Positions 36,560 to 45,965 are shown, counted from the stretch's first letter. The stretch is DNA of 64,000 nt from Bacteroides sp. 43_108 (GCA_001915545.1 MNQS01000021.1:1-64000), one strand, 5' to 3'. The notes: generated by a model not told the origin, from the sequence alone. A program made the numbers and translations.

Positions 36560-37207
36560 ATGGGTATATTTTCAAACATCTTCAATAAAAAAGAAAAAGA
36601 GAATGTCGGTGGAATGGAAGACTTCATGACACTGATAAGAGTATATCTGCAGAGCGTCATGGCTTCCAACATGGGAATATCCAATCTGGCAGCTTTTCCT
36701 GACATGGCAACATTCAAACGTTCGCTCCATGTACAGACAGTCAACAACAAATTGGGTATAGGAGAAAAAAAGGCTTGCGGAAAGATGCTTAAAGACATAT
36801 ACGGCATCAGCGACGATTTTCTTAAGGAAATCGACACAAGCATAAAGAAAGGATGCAAGAATCCTAATGACATCTCAAAATACCTATACATGTTCCAAGG
36901 CTACAGTCAGGATCTCATGATGCTTATGGGCAACCTCATGAAATGGAAATTCCGCATACCTGGATTCATGAAGAATGCATTGAGACAGATGACAGAAAAG
37001 ACCGTACACAACATCTTCACCAACAACACATGGAGCGACGATGGTGTGCGCAAGGCTGTATTTTCAATAAGGAAATATCAGCAGATGCTAGGATTTTCGG
37101 AGAAGTGGACAGCTGAATATGTTTTCAACATTATATCATTGGCGAAGAAAGAACCAAAACCTTCGCAGGAAGACATAGACAAAGCTGAAAGCAAAATGAA
37201 AAGGTAA
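36560..37207 (+). CDS. Conserved hypothetical protein, soluble and helical
   Basis: A 215-residue protein starting MGIFSNIFNKKEKEN. The longer reading from 36497 would cover the promoter box and lacks gene-like character. No signal peptide or membrane helix; Met/Lys-rich and predicted helical throughout (LMMLMGNLMKWKFRIPGFMKNALRQMTEKT). I recognise no domain and assign no function. It is a single unit ending in the inverted repeat at 37229-37260, just before the zapA group. Confidence 0.8.
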   Translation: MGIFSNIFNKKEKENVGGMEDFMTLIRVYLQSVMASNMGISNLAAFPDMATFKRSLHVQTVNNKLGIGEKKACGKMLKDIYGISDDFLKEIDTSIKKGCKNPNDISKYLYMFQGYSQDLMMLMGNLMKWKFRIPGFMKNALRQMTEKTVHNIFTNNTWSDDGVRKAVFSIRKYQQMLGFSEKWTAEYVFNIISLAKKEPKPSQEDIDKAESKMKR

Positions 37208-37228
37208 CATATATCTATAAGTTTAAAA

Positions 37229-37260
37229 GGCAAATGATTTGTTTTTACCAATCATTTGCC
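37229..37260. promoter_or_regulatory. Inverted repeat embedding the -33 box of the zapA operon
   Basis: GGCAAATGAT (37229-37238) and ATCATTTGCC (37251-37260) form a 10-bp perfect stem around a 12-base loop. The TTTG -33 box (37238-37241) lies in it and TATATTTG follows at once. It could be a terminator of the upstream gene, an operator, or both. Confidence 0.55.
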
Positions 37261-37268
37261 TATATTTG
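37238..37268 (+). promoter_or_regulatory. Promoter of the coiled-coil/zapA operon
   Basis: TTTG (37238-37241), exactly 19 bases, TATATTTG (37261-37268). The start codon at 37293 follows after a short leader with AGAGAG as possible ribosome site. Confidence 0.75.
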
Positions 37269-37292
37269 CGTAAAATTGGAATAGAAAGAGAG

Positions 37293-37595
37293 ATGACTGA
37301 CGAAGAAAAACGGATAATGAAAACGTTCGAAGCACGCGTCCGCCAGTTTCTACTGCAATACAGCGAACTCCAGAAAGAGAACGCTGACCTCTACACTGAA
37401 TTGGAAGAAAAAGAAGCTGAAATCGACAGACTGCGCAAAGAAGTCAGCCAAAGTAAAAACGACTATGCCAATCTTAAATTAGCCAAGATGATAGAAATCA
37501 GCGACAGCGACATGAAAGAAGCAAAGCTGAAGATATCCAGGCTGGTGCGCGAGGTGGACAAATGCATCGGACTTCTGAGCTTAGAGCAACAATAA
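37293..37595 (+). CDS. Small coiled-coil protein upstream of zapA
   Basis: A 100-residue protein starting MTDEEKRIMKTFEARVRQFL. The longer reading from 37239 overlaps the promoter and is rejected. An almost continuous heptad pattern runs through QKENADLYTELEEKEAEIDRLRKEVSQ (about 25-52), and helices continue to the end. It is 15 bases upstream of zapA and is conserved there in Bacteroidales as far as I recall. It may act with ZapA at the division ring, by position only. Confidence 0.82.
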   Translation: MTDEEKRIMKTFEARVRQFLLQYSELQKENADLYTELEEKEAEIDRLRKEVSQSKNDYANLKLAKMIEISDSDMKEAKLKISRLVREVDKCIGLLSLEQQ

Positions 37596-37610
37596 AATGC
37601 AAAAAGGACG

Positions 37611-37910
37611 ATGGACATAAATGGGAAACTAAACATCACGGTCACAGTTGAGGGCATACAATTGCCTATGACGGTTTCGAGCACTGAAGAGGAAAAAGTG
37701 TATCGAGACGCTGCATCGCTGATACAAAACAGACTCAGGAAATTAAGAGATACATACCCTACACTTCCAAGCGAAAAATATTACTACGCTATGGCAATGC
37801 TGAACACAGCAGTAGAAAACGTGAGGGCACAAGATAGACTTGACACAGAACCGTTCATGGACATGATTAACGACTTGAACAAAGAACTGGACAAGGTCAT
37901 AAAAAAATAG
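37611..37910 (+). CDS. zapA: Cell division protein ZapA
   Basis: A 99-residue protein. It has the short N-terminal beta hairpin (LNITVTVEGIQLPMTVSSTEEEKVYRDAASLIQNRL) and a long C-terminal helix typical of ZapA, which bundles FtsZ protofilaments at the Z-ring. Usual length. Second gene of the operon, followed by a structured interval and rny. Confidence 0.88.
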   Translation: MDINGKLNITVTVEGIQLPMTVSSTEEEKVYRDAASLIQNRLRKLRDTYPTLPSEKYYYAMAMLNTAVENVRAQDRLDTEPFMDMINDLNKELDKVIKK

Positions 37911-37924
37911 GACATCCTGATCAG

Positions 37925-38030
37925 AACCATATAAAAGTTCTGCCCAACAGTGAATAATGAAGACACTGAGCGCACATGAGAATGCCTCCGGACAGAGGCG
38001 TTTCTTATTGTGCGCTCATTTTATTTATAA
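37925..38030 (+). ncRNA. Candidate structured RNA or terminator between zapA and rny (possible 6S-like RNA)
   Basis: The 148-base interval holds two hairpins. A small one pairs AGAAC with GTTCT near 37924-37945. A long one pairs GAGCGCACA with TGTGCGCTC (9 bp, perfect). The long one then has a near-complementary bulge (TGAGAA against TTTCTTA) and an apical GCCTC/GAGGC stem, ending in ATTTTATTT. The bulged long-hairpin shape and the position next to zapA, where 6S RNA resides in many bacteria, make a 6S-like RNA conceivable. A strong terminator is the simpler reading. I see no dedicated promoter. Confidence 0.35.
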
Positions 38031-38058
38031 TTATTAACTACAAAAAAGGTTTACAAAA

Positions 38059-39591
38059 ATGGCAACATTCATAGCCCCACTGCTTAGCCTTATCATAGGT
38101 GGAGGTATAGGTTTCGCCCTCTTCCGCTATGTCATTAGGCAGAAATACAAACAGGCAATTAAAGAAGCAGAAATCGAAGCTGAAGCAATCAAAAAGAACA
38201 AGCTTCTTGAAGTTAAGGAAAAATTCATAAACAAAAAGGCAGAACTTGAAAAGGAAGTTTCAATAAGGAACCAGAAACTTCAGCAAGTGGAAAACAGACT
38301 TAAGCAAAGAGAACTGTCGCTCAACCAGCGCCACGAAGACATACAGAGAAAGAAAGCTGAAAACGACAGCATAAAGGAAAATCTGGAAGCACAGATGGCT
38401 GTCGTTGAAAAGAAAAAGACAGAGCTCGACAAGATGCAGGCACTCGAAAAGGAGAAACTTGAAGCTCTCAGTGGTCTTTCGGCTGAAGAAGCTAAGGAAA
38501 AGCTCATCGAAAGCCTCAAAGACGAAGCAAAGACTCAGGCTCAGCAGTACATCAACGAGATTATCGACGATGCCAAACTGACTGCCAACAAAGAAGCAAA
38601 ACGTATAGTTATACAGAGCATACAAAGAGTAGCAACAGAAACAGCTATAGAAAACTCTGTAACTGTTTTCCACATCGAATCTGATGAAATTAAAGGTAGG
38701 GTCATTGGACGTGAAGGACGCAATATCCGTGCGCTGGAAGCTGCAACAGGTGTTGAAATAGTCGTAGACGACACTCCTGAAGCGATTGTTATTTCAGCTT
38801 TCGACCCTGTCAGAAGAGAGATATGCAGACTTGCACTTCACCAGTTGGTAGCAGATGGACGTATCCACCCTGCCAGAATTGAAGAAGTTGTAGCAAAAGT
38901 AAAAAAGCAGGTTGAAGAAGAAATTATCGAAACGGGTAAGAGAACAACCATTGACCTCGGTATACACGGCATGCACCCTGAACTTATCAGGCTTATCGGT
39001 AAAATGAAATACCGTTCATCTTACGGCCAGAATCTTCTTCAGCACGCACGCGAAACAGCTAACTTGTGTGCTATAATGGCATCTGAATTAGGACTGAATC
39101 CAAAGAAAGCCAGACGAGCAGGATTGCTTCACGATATAGGAAAAGTTCCTGACGAGGAACCAGAACTTCCACATGCATTATACGGAGCAAAAATTGCAGA
39201 AAAATTCAAGGAAAAACCAGATATCTGCAATGCTGTAGGTGCTCACCACGACGAAATGGAAATGAATACCCTACTCGCCCCTATCGTACAGGTCTGCGAT
39301 GCTATTTCAGGAGCAAGACCTGGTGCTAGACGCGAAATCGTAGAAGCATATATCAAGAGATTGAATGATCTCGAGCAATTGGCAATGAGTTACCCTGGAG
39401 TAACCAAAACTTATGCAATACAGGCTGGACGCGAGCTCAGAGTAATCGTTGGTGCAGACAAGATCGATGACAAGGAAACAGAACATCTCAGCAACGAAAT
39501 TGCAAAGAAGATACAAGACGAGATGACTTATCCAGGTCAGGTCAAGATTACGGTAATACGCGAAACACGTGCTGTAAGTTTTGCTAAATAA
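38059..39591 (+). CDS. rny: Ribonuclease Y
   Basis: A 510-residue protein. An N-terminal membrane helix ([22 protein letters not shown], about 4-25) precedes a long charged coiled coil (about 30-190). A KH domain follows ([30 protein letters not shown]), and then an HD domain with [12 protein letters not shown] and GAHHDEME. This is the canonical RNase Y order and length. RNase Y is the membrane-bound endonuclease that starts mRNA decay in bacteria lacking RNase E. The start ATG is preceded by an AAAAAAGG ribosome site. Terminator at 39622-39661. Confidence 0.97.
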   Translation: MATFIAPLLSLIIGGGIGFALFRYVIRQKYKQAIKEAEIEAEAIKKNKLLEVKEKFINKKAELEKEVSIRNQKLQQVENRLKQRELSLNQRHEDIQRKKAENDSIKENLEAQMAVVEKKKTELDKMQALEKEKLEALSGLSAEEAKEKLIESLKDEAKTQAQQYINEIIDDAKLTANKEAKRIVIQSIQRVATETAIENSVTVFHIESDEIKGRVIGREGRNIRALEAATGVEIVVDDTPEAIVISAFDPVRREICRLALHQLVADGRIHPARIEEVVAKVKKQVEEEIIETGKRTTIDLGIHGMHPELIRLIGKMKYRSSYGQNLLQHARETANLCAIMASELGLNPKKARRAGLLHDIGKVPDEEPELPHALYGAKIAEKFKEKPDICNAVGAHHDEMEMNTLLAPIVQVCDAISGARPGARREIVEAYIKRLNDLEQLAMSYPGVTKTYAIQAGRELRVIVGADKIDDKETEHLSNEIAKKIQDEMTYPGQVKITVIRETRAVSFAK

Positions 39592-39621
39592 TGCACACGC
39601 ATAGCACTATAATAAATTAAA

Positions 39622-39661
39622 AAGAAAGACTGCTCTATATCTTTATAGGACAGTCTTTCTT
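39622..39661 (+). terminator. Terminator of rny
   Basis: AAGAAAGACTG pairs with CAGTCTTTCTT over an 18-base loop. Confidence 0.8.
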
Positions 39662-39707
39662 GGCATTTGAATATATGTCATAGTAAAGTACGAGACACAA
39701 ACAAAAG

Positions 39708-41243
39708 ATGAACGACAAAAAACATACGAAACGACGTTTGCCTAGCAAGACCAAACAAGCTATCGCATTCTTGATAATGGCAATGTGCCAACATAACGCC
39801 ATCTGTCAATCAGGATTCAAGCTGAACAATATTGAATACATGTCAGAAATGAGCGGAACAGCTAGCGGAGGCGACTACGCTCCTTTTTGGCTGACAAGCA
39901 ACAAATACGGACTATCGTCAATAGAAAACAATTCCGGATATATAAGAGGCGGCATTTTCAGAGATATAGAAAACGATTCTTTGAAGAAATGGCGATTTGG
40001 CTTCGGGGCTGATATTGTCATTCCTGCAAACTACACGTCAAATTTTGTAGTAGAACAACTCTATGCAGATATCCAATACAAGAGGGTCAGACTCAGCATA
40101 GGTAGCAAAGAACGAGAAATGGAACTGAAAAACCAGAAGCTCAGTTCCGGAGGTTTGACAAACAGTATCAATGCAAGACCGATTCCTCAAGTGAGAATCG
40201 AAGTTCCCGAATTCTGGACAATACCAGGAACAGGCAATTGGCTGGCATTGAAAGGACATATAGCGTACGGTGCATTCACCGACAACAACTGGCAAAAGGA
40301 TTTTGCTGCTGAAGGTACCAGATATACAAAAAATGTACTATATCACAGCAAAGCCGGTTTTCTAAGAATAGGCAATGCAGACAAATTTCCTATAATTTTT
40401 ACAGGAGGCCTTGAAATGTGTGCACAATTTGGTGGAGAGGCATGGAACGTAGGAAAAAGAGATGATGACACGAGCGATTTTGACGGAAGCCACGTTGTTA
40501 TGGATCATGGAATAGGTGCATTCTGGAATGCATTCATACCAGGAGGCAGTGATCCTAGAGACGGTGATTACAAGAATGTAGAAGGCAACCAACTAGGCAG
40601 TTGGCACTTCAGCATAGACTACCTAGGAAAAGGATGGTCGTTTAGAGCTTACGCCGAACATTTTTTTGAAGATCATTCACAAATGTTCGTACAATATGGA
40701 TGGAAAGATATGTTGTATGGAATAGAGGCAAAACTTCCACAAAACCCAATAATATCCAATATACTTTACGAATATATAGGGACAAAAGATCAAACAGGTG
40801 GAGTATATCATGACGCAACAAGCACACTTCCTGTTCAAATAAGCGGTGTTGATAATTATTACAATCACTCGATATATCTTGGCTGGCTTCATTGGGGACA
40901 AACATTGGGAAATCCATTGCTGATATCACCAATATACAACCAGAACGGTACTATTATGTTTTACAACAACAGAATAAAAGCACATCATATAGGTATATCT
41001 GGCGAGCCTACGGACTTCCTAAAATATAAAGTATTATTTACGCACGTCAAATCATGGGGAAGCTACCAATATCCACATACAGACCCGCAATATGGGAATT
41101 TCTTTATGCTTGAACTCTCATATTTACCTAAAAAAATCAAAAACAGCCTCATAGCCATTTCTTTTGGTACTAATGGAGGCAATTTGATTAATAAATCTAT
41201 AGGTGGAAGTATTACAATTAGAAAATCAGGACTGATAAAGTGA
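39708..41243 (+). CDS. Wzi-family capsule assembly outer membrane protein
   Basis: A 511-residue protein. The basic N-terminus MNDKKHTKRRLPSKTKQ precedes a hydrophobic signal (AIAFLIMAMCQHNAICQ). The mature part is a beta-barrel beginning with the Wzi-type segment YMSEMSGTASGGDYAPFWLTSNKYGL, then GGIFRDIENDSLKKWRFGFGADI and many strand pairs. Wzi is an outer-membrane lectin that holds polysaccharide at the cell surface. This protein thus probably serves the locus to its right. It starts the surface-polysaccharide block and is 4 bases from a small lipoprotein, so they form an operon. Confidence 0.88.
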   Translation: MNDKKHTKRRLPSKTKQAIAFLIMAMCQHNAICQSGFKLNNIEYMSEMSGTASGGDYAPFWLTSNKYGLSSIENNSGYIRGGIFRDIENDSLKKWRFGFGADIVIPANYTSNFVVEQLYADIQYKRVRLSIGSKEREMELKNQKLSSGGLTNSINARPIPQVRIEVPEFWTIPGTGNWLALKGHIAYGAFTDNNWQKDFAAEGTRYTKNVLYHSKAGFLRIGNADKFPIIFTGGLEMCAQFGGEAWNVGKRDDDTSDFDGSHVVMDHGIGAFWNAFIPGGSDPRDGDYKNVEGNQLGSWHFSIDYLGKGWSFRAYAEHFFEDHSQMFVQYGWKDMLYGIEAKLPQNPIISNILYEYIGTKDQTGGVYHDATSTLPVQISGVDNYYNHSIYLGWLHWGQTLGNPLLISPIYNQNGTIMFYNNRIKAHHIGISGEPTDFLKYKVLFTHVKSWGSYQYPHTDPQYGNFFMLELSYLPKKIKNSLIAISFGTNGGNLINKSIGGSITIRKSGLIK

Positions 41244-41247
41244 AATT

Positions 41248-41685
41248 ATGAAAATAAAAAATATAAACAAAAAGACAGCTACCGCATTTTGCATATCTGC
41301 ATTTGCTCTTACAACTACATCTTGCGATAAATTGGATTGCAATGGCGAACTTGATGGAATGTGGCAGATGACTAAATGGGAGAATAAATATAACGGATAT
41401 GTATATGCCACAAAAAATGACAACATATATTATCACGTAAAATTAGAATTGATGAAAATACAAAAAATAGGATATCCATTCGTGTATCTTACAACATTCC
41501 ATTACACGAAAGACTCTCTTTATATTGACGAAGTTTATTCTCAACCGTTTGACTCCATTTGTCCGTATGATTCCCTTAAAGCCTTCGGAGTTACAGATGA
41601 AGGAAGATTCAAAATTAATTCTTTAGATAATAGCTACATGGAACTAGAAAACAATCTCTATATTCTAAAATTCAGGAAATATTAA
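41248..41685 (+). CDS. Lipocalin-like small lipoprotein
   Basis: A 145-residue protein with a signal and lipobox (CISAFALTTTSC). The mature part starts with the lipocalin-like GELDGMWQMTKWEN and continues as beta strands (YYHVKLELMKIQKIGYPF, FKINSLDNSYMELENNLYILKFRKY). This type of lipocalin-like lipoprotein occurs in Bacteroides polysaccharide loci; ligand unknown. It is encoded 4 bases after Wzi. Confidence 0.75.
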   Translation: MKIKNINKKTATAFCISAFALTTTSCDKLDCNGELDGMWQMTKWENKYNGYVYATKNDNIYYHVKLELMKIQKIGYPFVYLTTFHYTKDSLYIDEVYSQPFDSICPYDSLKAFGVTDEGRFKINSLDNSYMELENNLYILKFRKY

Positions 41686-41695
41686 AAAAATATAG

Positions 41696-41732
41696 GCCAT
41701 TCCGCTTTCATATCATTCGTTTGCGGAATGCC
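41696..41732. terminator. Hairpin between convergent lipoprotein and GT2 genes
   Basis: GGCCATTCCGC pairs with GCGGAATGCC except for one bulge, after a run of seven A. It overlaps the last codons of the minus-strand GT2 gene, so it can serve the plus strand but reaches into the neighbouring gene. Confidence 0.55.
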
Positions 41733-42460
41733 CTACAAGCATAATTTACATAGTAGAAAATTGACTTTACATAGCCTAAATTTTCTACATTCATATAAAT
41801 ATTCCATTGCCAAGACAAGAGACTCAATTTCTTAGATGAAATTGAATTACCATGTAATCGGTATATCGCCGTAACAGTACCAGTATTTACTGCAATATAA
41901 CCTCGTTTTAAGATAGAAAGCCACATTGCATAGTCCTCATGGTGAATCGGCATAAAATAAACCTTACCAGCCTTAGAAACATCATATATACCTGTAAGAT
42001 TTCCTATTGCATTCCCCTTAAGCATTTTCTTATAATTAGTGCTTTTAGGGGCATTAACAATCCTTGAACAGCGTGTACCATCTTCTGACATTTTCTCATA
42101 GTCAGAATAAACAACGGCAATTCTATTGCCTGTGAAGAATTTCAGTTGCTCTTCCAACTTACAAGGCAACCAAACATCATCACTATCTAAAAATGCTATA
42201 AAACGTCCTTTTGCTCTTCTGATTCCAACATTTCGAGGTATTGCAGGACATCCCATTGGGGTATCGTTTATCAGAACATGAATACGTGTGTCACAAGATT
42301 CAAAATACCTGGCAATACTCAAAGAATTATCTGTAGAAGCGTCATCAATTATAAGCAACTCCCAATTTTCATAGGTTTGACTTATAACTGATCTTATTGC
42401 TTCCTCCAAATACTTCTCCGAGTTATGCATCGGCATTATTATAGAAACCAGATCATCCAT
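41708..42460 (-). CDS. Family 2 glycosyltransferase
   Basis: A 250-residue protein (MDDLVSIIMPMHNSEKYLEEAIRSVISQTYENWELLIIDDAS), a compact GT-A fold with donor-site AFLDSDDVWLP. Length and pattern fit the short capsular GT2 enzymes that add single sugars to lipid-linked oligosaccharides. Last gene of a four-gene minus-strand operon (45.7 to 41.7 kb). Sugar specificity unknown. Confidence 0.9.
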   Translation of the reverse strand: MDDLVSIIMPMHNSEKYLEEAIRSVISQTYENWELLIIDDASTDNSLSIARYFESCDTRIHVLINDTPMGCPAIPRNVGIRRAKGRFIAFLDSDDVWLPCKLEEQLKFFTGNRIAVVYSDYEKMSEDGTRCSRIVNAPKSTNYKKMLKGNAIGNLTGIYDVSKAGKVYFMPIHHEDYAMWLSILKRGYIAVNTGTVTAIYRLHGNSISSKKLSLLSWQWNIYMNVENLGYVKSIFYYVNYACRAFRKRMI

Positions 42461-42486
42461 GAGTATAATTGAACTGTATACACAGA

Positions 42487-43947
42487 TTATTTTGAGAAAA
42501 GATAATGTTTCAGTTTACCAAACGCTTTTATCGAACGCTTTAAATCCGAAGGATTACGTATACCCATATAAATTCTATGCATTATATAAGATAAACGTAA
42601 ATAATAACGTTTTCTTGCGTAGTTGCAAAAATCTACCATCTCTTTTGATGACAAACCAGGAAAAGACAAAACAGTATTATGCGTTCCATCAGGCAAACAA
42701 TACTTTGAGTAATCAAGCTCAATGTAACCATTGCTTTTAGCCCAATCATATGCTTTTGTACCAGGATATGGTATCAATGGGAAAAACTGAGCAGTATCAG
42801 TATTAAGCTTAAGCGCCAAATCCAATGTCTGCTTCATTGTTTCTTTAGTCTCACCTTGATTACCTACCATATAACATGCATGTATAAGCAATCCTGCTTT
42901 CTTTGCATTTGATACATATTCATAAAATTGTGAAACCTTTGTACCTTTTTCAATATTGTCCAATATCTGCTGACTACCGGTTTCAATACCAGGTATAATC
43001 AATCTGCAACCAGCCTTCTTCATTATACGCATGGTTTCAAGATCCAAATTCACTCTTGCATTACACAGCCACTTGAATCTTTTATTCAGTTTCCTTTCTA
43101 TGAGCAAATTACATATATCAATAACTCTCTTTTTATTGACAGTAAAAGTATCATCTTCAATAACAATTTCTTTCACATCATGAAAATGTGTAGCGATATA
43201 TTCAAATTCATCTACCACGTTCTTTGCACTTCTTGCTCTAAATATATGTCCGTGCATTGTCTGTGGATAGACACAGAAATTACATCTGAAAGGACATCCT
43301 CTTCCTGTAAAAATCTGTATTGAAGGATATGTGGCAGCAGCAAAAAAGTAGTCATGTTCATCAAGATGCTCGTGTATGAACTCTGATGCAAATGGAATAT
43401 CATCCAGATCATTCATAGGAGGCATAGGTTTTGTACGAACCAAACCATTTTCAGTCCTTACACATAATCCACGAACCTCTGTTACATCAGCTTTTTTATC
43501 CAAAGCATCAGCCAATTCCATTACGATATTATCATACTCCCCTATGGCAACAGCATCAATTGCTTCAGAATACCCCATAGTTTCTTCTGCACAAGCAGAC
43601 GGATGTGTTCCAACAAGCAGAATGAATGAATCTGGCCACGAAGCTTTAAGAAGCTCAGCAAACTTCACATCACTCTTTATAGAAGGAGTACTTGTATCAA
43701 GAACAAATAAAGATTTTGAATTATCAGTTTTCTTTATAACTTCCATTGAAGTCTTGACATCCATTTGTTTTGCCGGTGCATCCAAAAACATTATAGGATG
43801 CCCATACTTATGGCAATATGCTGCAGCATATATCAGCCACAACGGATAATAAAGAGCACCACTCTTTGTTATCGCCGGACTACGTGATTCTCTAGAAAAC
43901 TTACCGAACTCTGCTTTAAATGGAGGATTTATAAAATAAATATTCAT
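42487..43947 (-). CDS. B12-binding-domain radical SAM protein
   Basis: A 486-residue protein. The N-terminal ~170 residues form a Rossmann-like B12-binding-type domain (NIYFINPPFKAEFG, PIMFLDAPAKQMDVKT, LFVLDTSTPSIKSDVKFAELL, AIDAVAIGEYDNIVMELADAL). The radical SAM core has C-PFR-C-NF-C in TGRGCPFRCNFCVYPQ. The C-terminal part is helical. Enzymes of this class do methylation or rearrangement at unactivated carbons using cobalamin and SAM, but many members with this domain do not bind cobalamin. It is embedded between GT2 genes, so a sugar or lipid-carrier modification for the surface glycan is likely. Substrate unknown. Confidence 0.88.
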   Translation of the reverse strand: MNIYFINPPFKAEFGKFSRESRSPAITKSGALYYPLWLIYAAAYCHKYGHPIMFLDAPAKQMDVKTSMEVIKKTDNSKSLFVLDTSTPSIKSDVKFAELLKASWPDSFILLVGTHPSACAEETMGYSEAIDAVAIGEYDNIVMELADALDKKADVTEVRGLCVRTENGLVRTKPMPPMNDLDDIPFASEFIHEHLDEHDYFFAAATYPSIQIFTGRGCPFRCNFCVYPQTMHGHIFRARSAKNVVDEFEYIATHFHDVKEIVIEDDTFTVNKKRVIDICNLLIERKLNKRFKWLCNARVNLDLETMRIMKKAGCRLIIPGIETGSQQILDNIEKGTKVSQFYEYVSNAKKAGLLIHACYMVGNQGETKETMKQTLDLALKLNTDTAQFFPLIPYPGTKAYDWAKSNGYIELDYSKYCLPDGTHNTVLSFPGLSSKEMVDFCNYARKRYYLRLSYIMHRIYMGIRNPSDLKRSIKAFGKLKHYLFSK

Positions 43948-43962
43948 AATTCTAATTCATTT

Positions 43963-44754
43963 TTATTTATTCACCTTTCCGTAATGCATACGCTTCAAGG
44001 CATCAATTCCAAACAATTTTATAACGATTCTTTTTGCCAAATCAAATGTCCAAAAATACAAGTAACATAATTTAGCACAAAGCATACTACCACCTTGATT
44101 GAGGACTACATGTTCTATGTCATATTTTTTTTCGGATATAGAAGCAACAGAAACTCCACCAAGACGGAATTCTGCCGCATCCACAGGCACATACTTAAAT
44201 TTAGCCCCACCTTGGTAGCAACGGGCAAGAAAATCATGATCCATCATAAATCTGAAATTCTCATCATAAAGTCCCCATTTACGATAAGCCTTAGCAGAAA
44301 CAAAGGTACCTTGATGATCCACATTTACAAATAGCGGAAACAATGGAAACTTCATAGAAGGTATATCACGTCCTTTAAATCCTGTATCCTTGTTATTTAT
44401 TATAACGTTGCAACGGAAAACATCGACATTTTCATCATAGTGTTCGGCAACGGCACGAAGTGCACCAGGAAGCAATATGTCATCGCTGTTAATGATACAT
44501 ATGATATCTCCTTTAGCATTCATAATACCTTTATTGAATGCATCACTTATACCGCGATCAGGTTCAGACTTGAAATATCCCAACCTATCCTTATAACGGT
44601 CTATTATGTCCAACGTACCATCTGTAGAACCGCCATCGATTACAACATAATCTAAAGCAGGATAATTTTGCCCAAGGACACTTTTCATTGTTTCCTCCAA
44701 CGTCCTTGCACTATTGAAACAAACCGTCACAATGGATATAACCGGATATGCCAT
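43963..44754 (-). CDS. Family 2 glycosyltransferase
   Basis: A 263-residue protein (MAYPVISIVTVCFNSARTLEETMKSVLGQNY). GT2 motifs: DYVVIDGGSTDGTLDII, FKSEPDRGISDAFNKGIMNAKGDIICIINSDD. The DRGISDAFNKGI pattern is shared with WcaA/EpsE-like capsular transferases. It lies 15 bases upstream of the radical SAM gene and within the same operon. Confidence 0.92.
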   Translation of the reverse strand: MAYPVISIVTVCFNSARTLEETMKSVLGQNYPALDYVVIDGGSTDGTLDIIDRYKDRLGYFKSEPDRGISDAFNKGIMNAKGDIICIINSDDILLPGALRAVAEHYDENVDVFRCNVIINNKDTGFKGRDIPSMKFPLFPLFVNVDHQGTFVSAKAYRKWGLYDENFRFMMDHDFLARCYQGGAKFKYVPVDAAEFRLGGVSVASISEKKYDIEHVVLNQGGSMLCAKLCYLYFWTFDLAKRIVIKLFGIDALKRMHYGKVNK

Positions 44755-44771
44755 TACTGTTATTTTTCTTT

Positions 44772-45701
44772 TTAAAACAAATTGAATAATATCGCCAATT
44801 TACTGGTAAAACGTATACTTTTTTCTGCGCATTTCAAGTCCGAACTGCACAAAAGATGTATTTTGTCCTTAAGCGAATGGCGGTAATTTACTACACGTTC
44901 TGTCAACCTACGATTCTCAAGCGACATACTGTCTTTAAAACCATTGTACAACTCCGAGGCTATACGTGAGCGTATATGTCCTTCATGTCGCATTCTATCC
45001 ATGCGAGCTTTCCAACGAAAGGCGCACGAGTCCAATTGCCCGACAGTATTGTCTCCGTGCTGTCTGTACAATATATGCGGTATAGGATCAAAATATACAG
45101 ATGCTCCTACAGCCAATGCCACATCGTATATCCATATATCATGCATACGCATGTATCCAGGAGTATATTGCACAATTATATTGCGCAAAGCATCATTAAA
45201 GACCATTGTACATCCACCAATAAACTGATAAGCCAAAGCTTCTCCATATGTCACCAGTGGATTAATTTTTACATTATCTAATTTTTTCAGATTCTTATCA
45301 ACAAGCTGCGTCTGACAAAAATAAAGCGCCGGATGTTCTAGCCCGCCTCCCAATTGATCTATTGCACTTTTCAGCTTATCATCGAGCCAAACATCGTCCT
45401 GATCTGAAAAAGCATAATAATCTGCTTTGGGAGCATGTTTCAGCAAATCTAAGAAACTCATTGCTGGACCAAGATTTGTTCCAGAATACCATTTCAACTT
45501 GCCATCACACTGTTCTTTTTCCAAAATAGAACAAGTATCATCGCTGGATCCGTCGTCCCTGACCAACAAACTACAACTGACACCCTTCTGCGAATAGATG
45601 GACGCCAGCTGTTCTTTGATGTAACGCGAACCATTATAGGTTGACATCAACACCACAATATTATCGGAAACAGGTGATTTTCCTGTCATACGGTATACCA
45701 T
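44772..45701 (-). CDS. Family 2 glycosyltransferase (rhamnosyltransferase-like)
   Basis: A 309-residue protein; MTGKSPVSDNIVVLMSTYNG at 45689 is an equally good start. Motifs of the rhamnosyl/alpha-L-type GT2 branch: LVRDDGSSDDTCSIL, YYAFSDQDDVWLDDKL, and GGCTMVFND with MRMHDIWIYDVAL. First gene of the minus-strand operon, reading away from the pyruvyl transferase gene. Probably transfers one sugar of the repeat unit; donor unknown. Confidence 0.92.
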   Translation of the reverse strand: MVYRMTGKSPVSDNIVVLMSTYNGSRYIKEQLASIYSQKGVSCSLLVRDDGSSDDTCSILEKEQCDGKLKWYSGTNLGPAMSFLDLLKHAPKADYYAFSDQDDVWLDDKLKSAIDQLGGGLEHPALYFCQTQLVDKNLKKLDNVKINPLVTYGEALAYQFIGGCTMVFNDALRNIIVQYTPGYMRMHDIWIYDVALAVGASVYFDPIPHILYRQHGDNTVGQLDSCAFRWKARMDRMRHEGHIRSRIASELYNGFKDSMSLENRRLTERVVNYRHSLKDKIHLLCSSDLKCAEKSIRFTSKLAILFNLF

Positions 45702-45798
45702 AATATGTTTTTCCTATTCCAAATAGGATCAACTTCAAAAGTTGTCAATTAAATGAAATCTTATTATATATAACGCACAAACATGCGAAGTTATTTTA

Positions 45799-45806
45799 CA
45801 AAAGTA
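45799..45806 (-). promoter_or_regulatory. Putative -7 box (TACTTTTG) of the GT2/radical SAM operon
   Basis: Matches TAnnTTTG on the minus strand. No TTTG at 19-20 bases upstream. Confidence 0.45.
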
Positions 45807-45965
45807 CGAAAATAAATTCACATAATAAGAATCTTCAAAAAAATAATATTTACCACAATAAAATAAGCCCCAAATACAAAGACCATGTCTAATTTTCAAA
45901 ACTGAAACTTACAGCTATACAAAAAATAAAAGCCACTGATTCCTCCATAAAAAAGCGCCATACAA

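Noticed and set aside
43948-43962. Cobalamin riboswitch for the B12-type radical SAM gene
   Set aside because: Only 15 bases separate it from the upstream GT2 gene, and no riboswitch-like structure precedes the operon.
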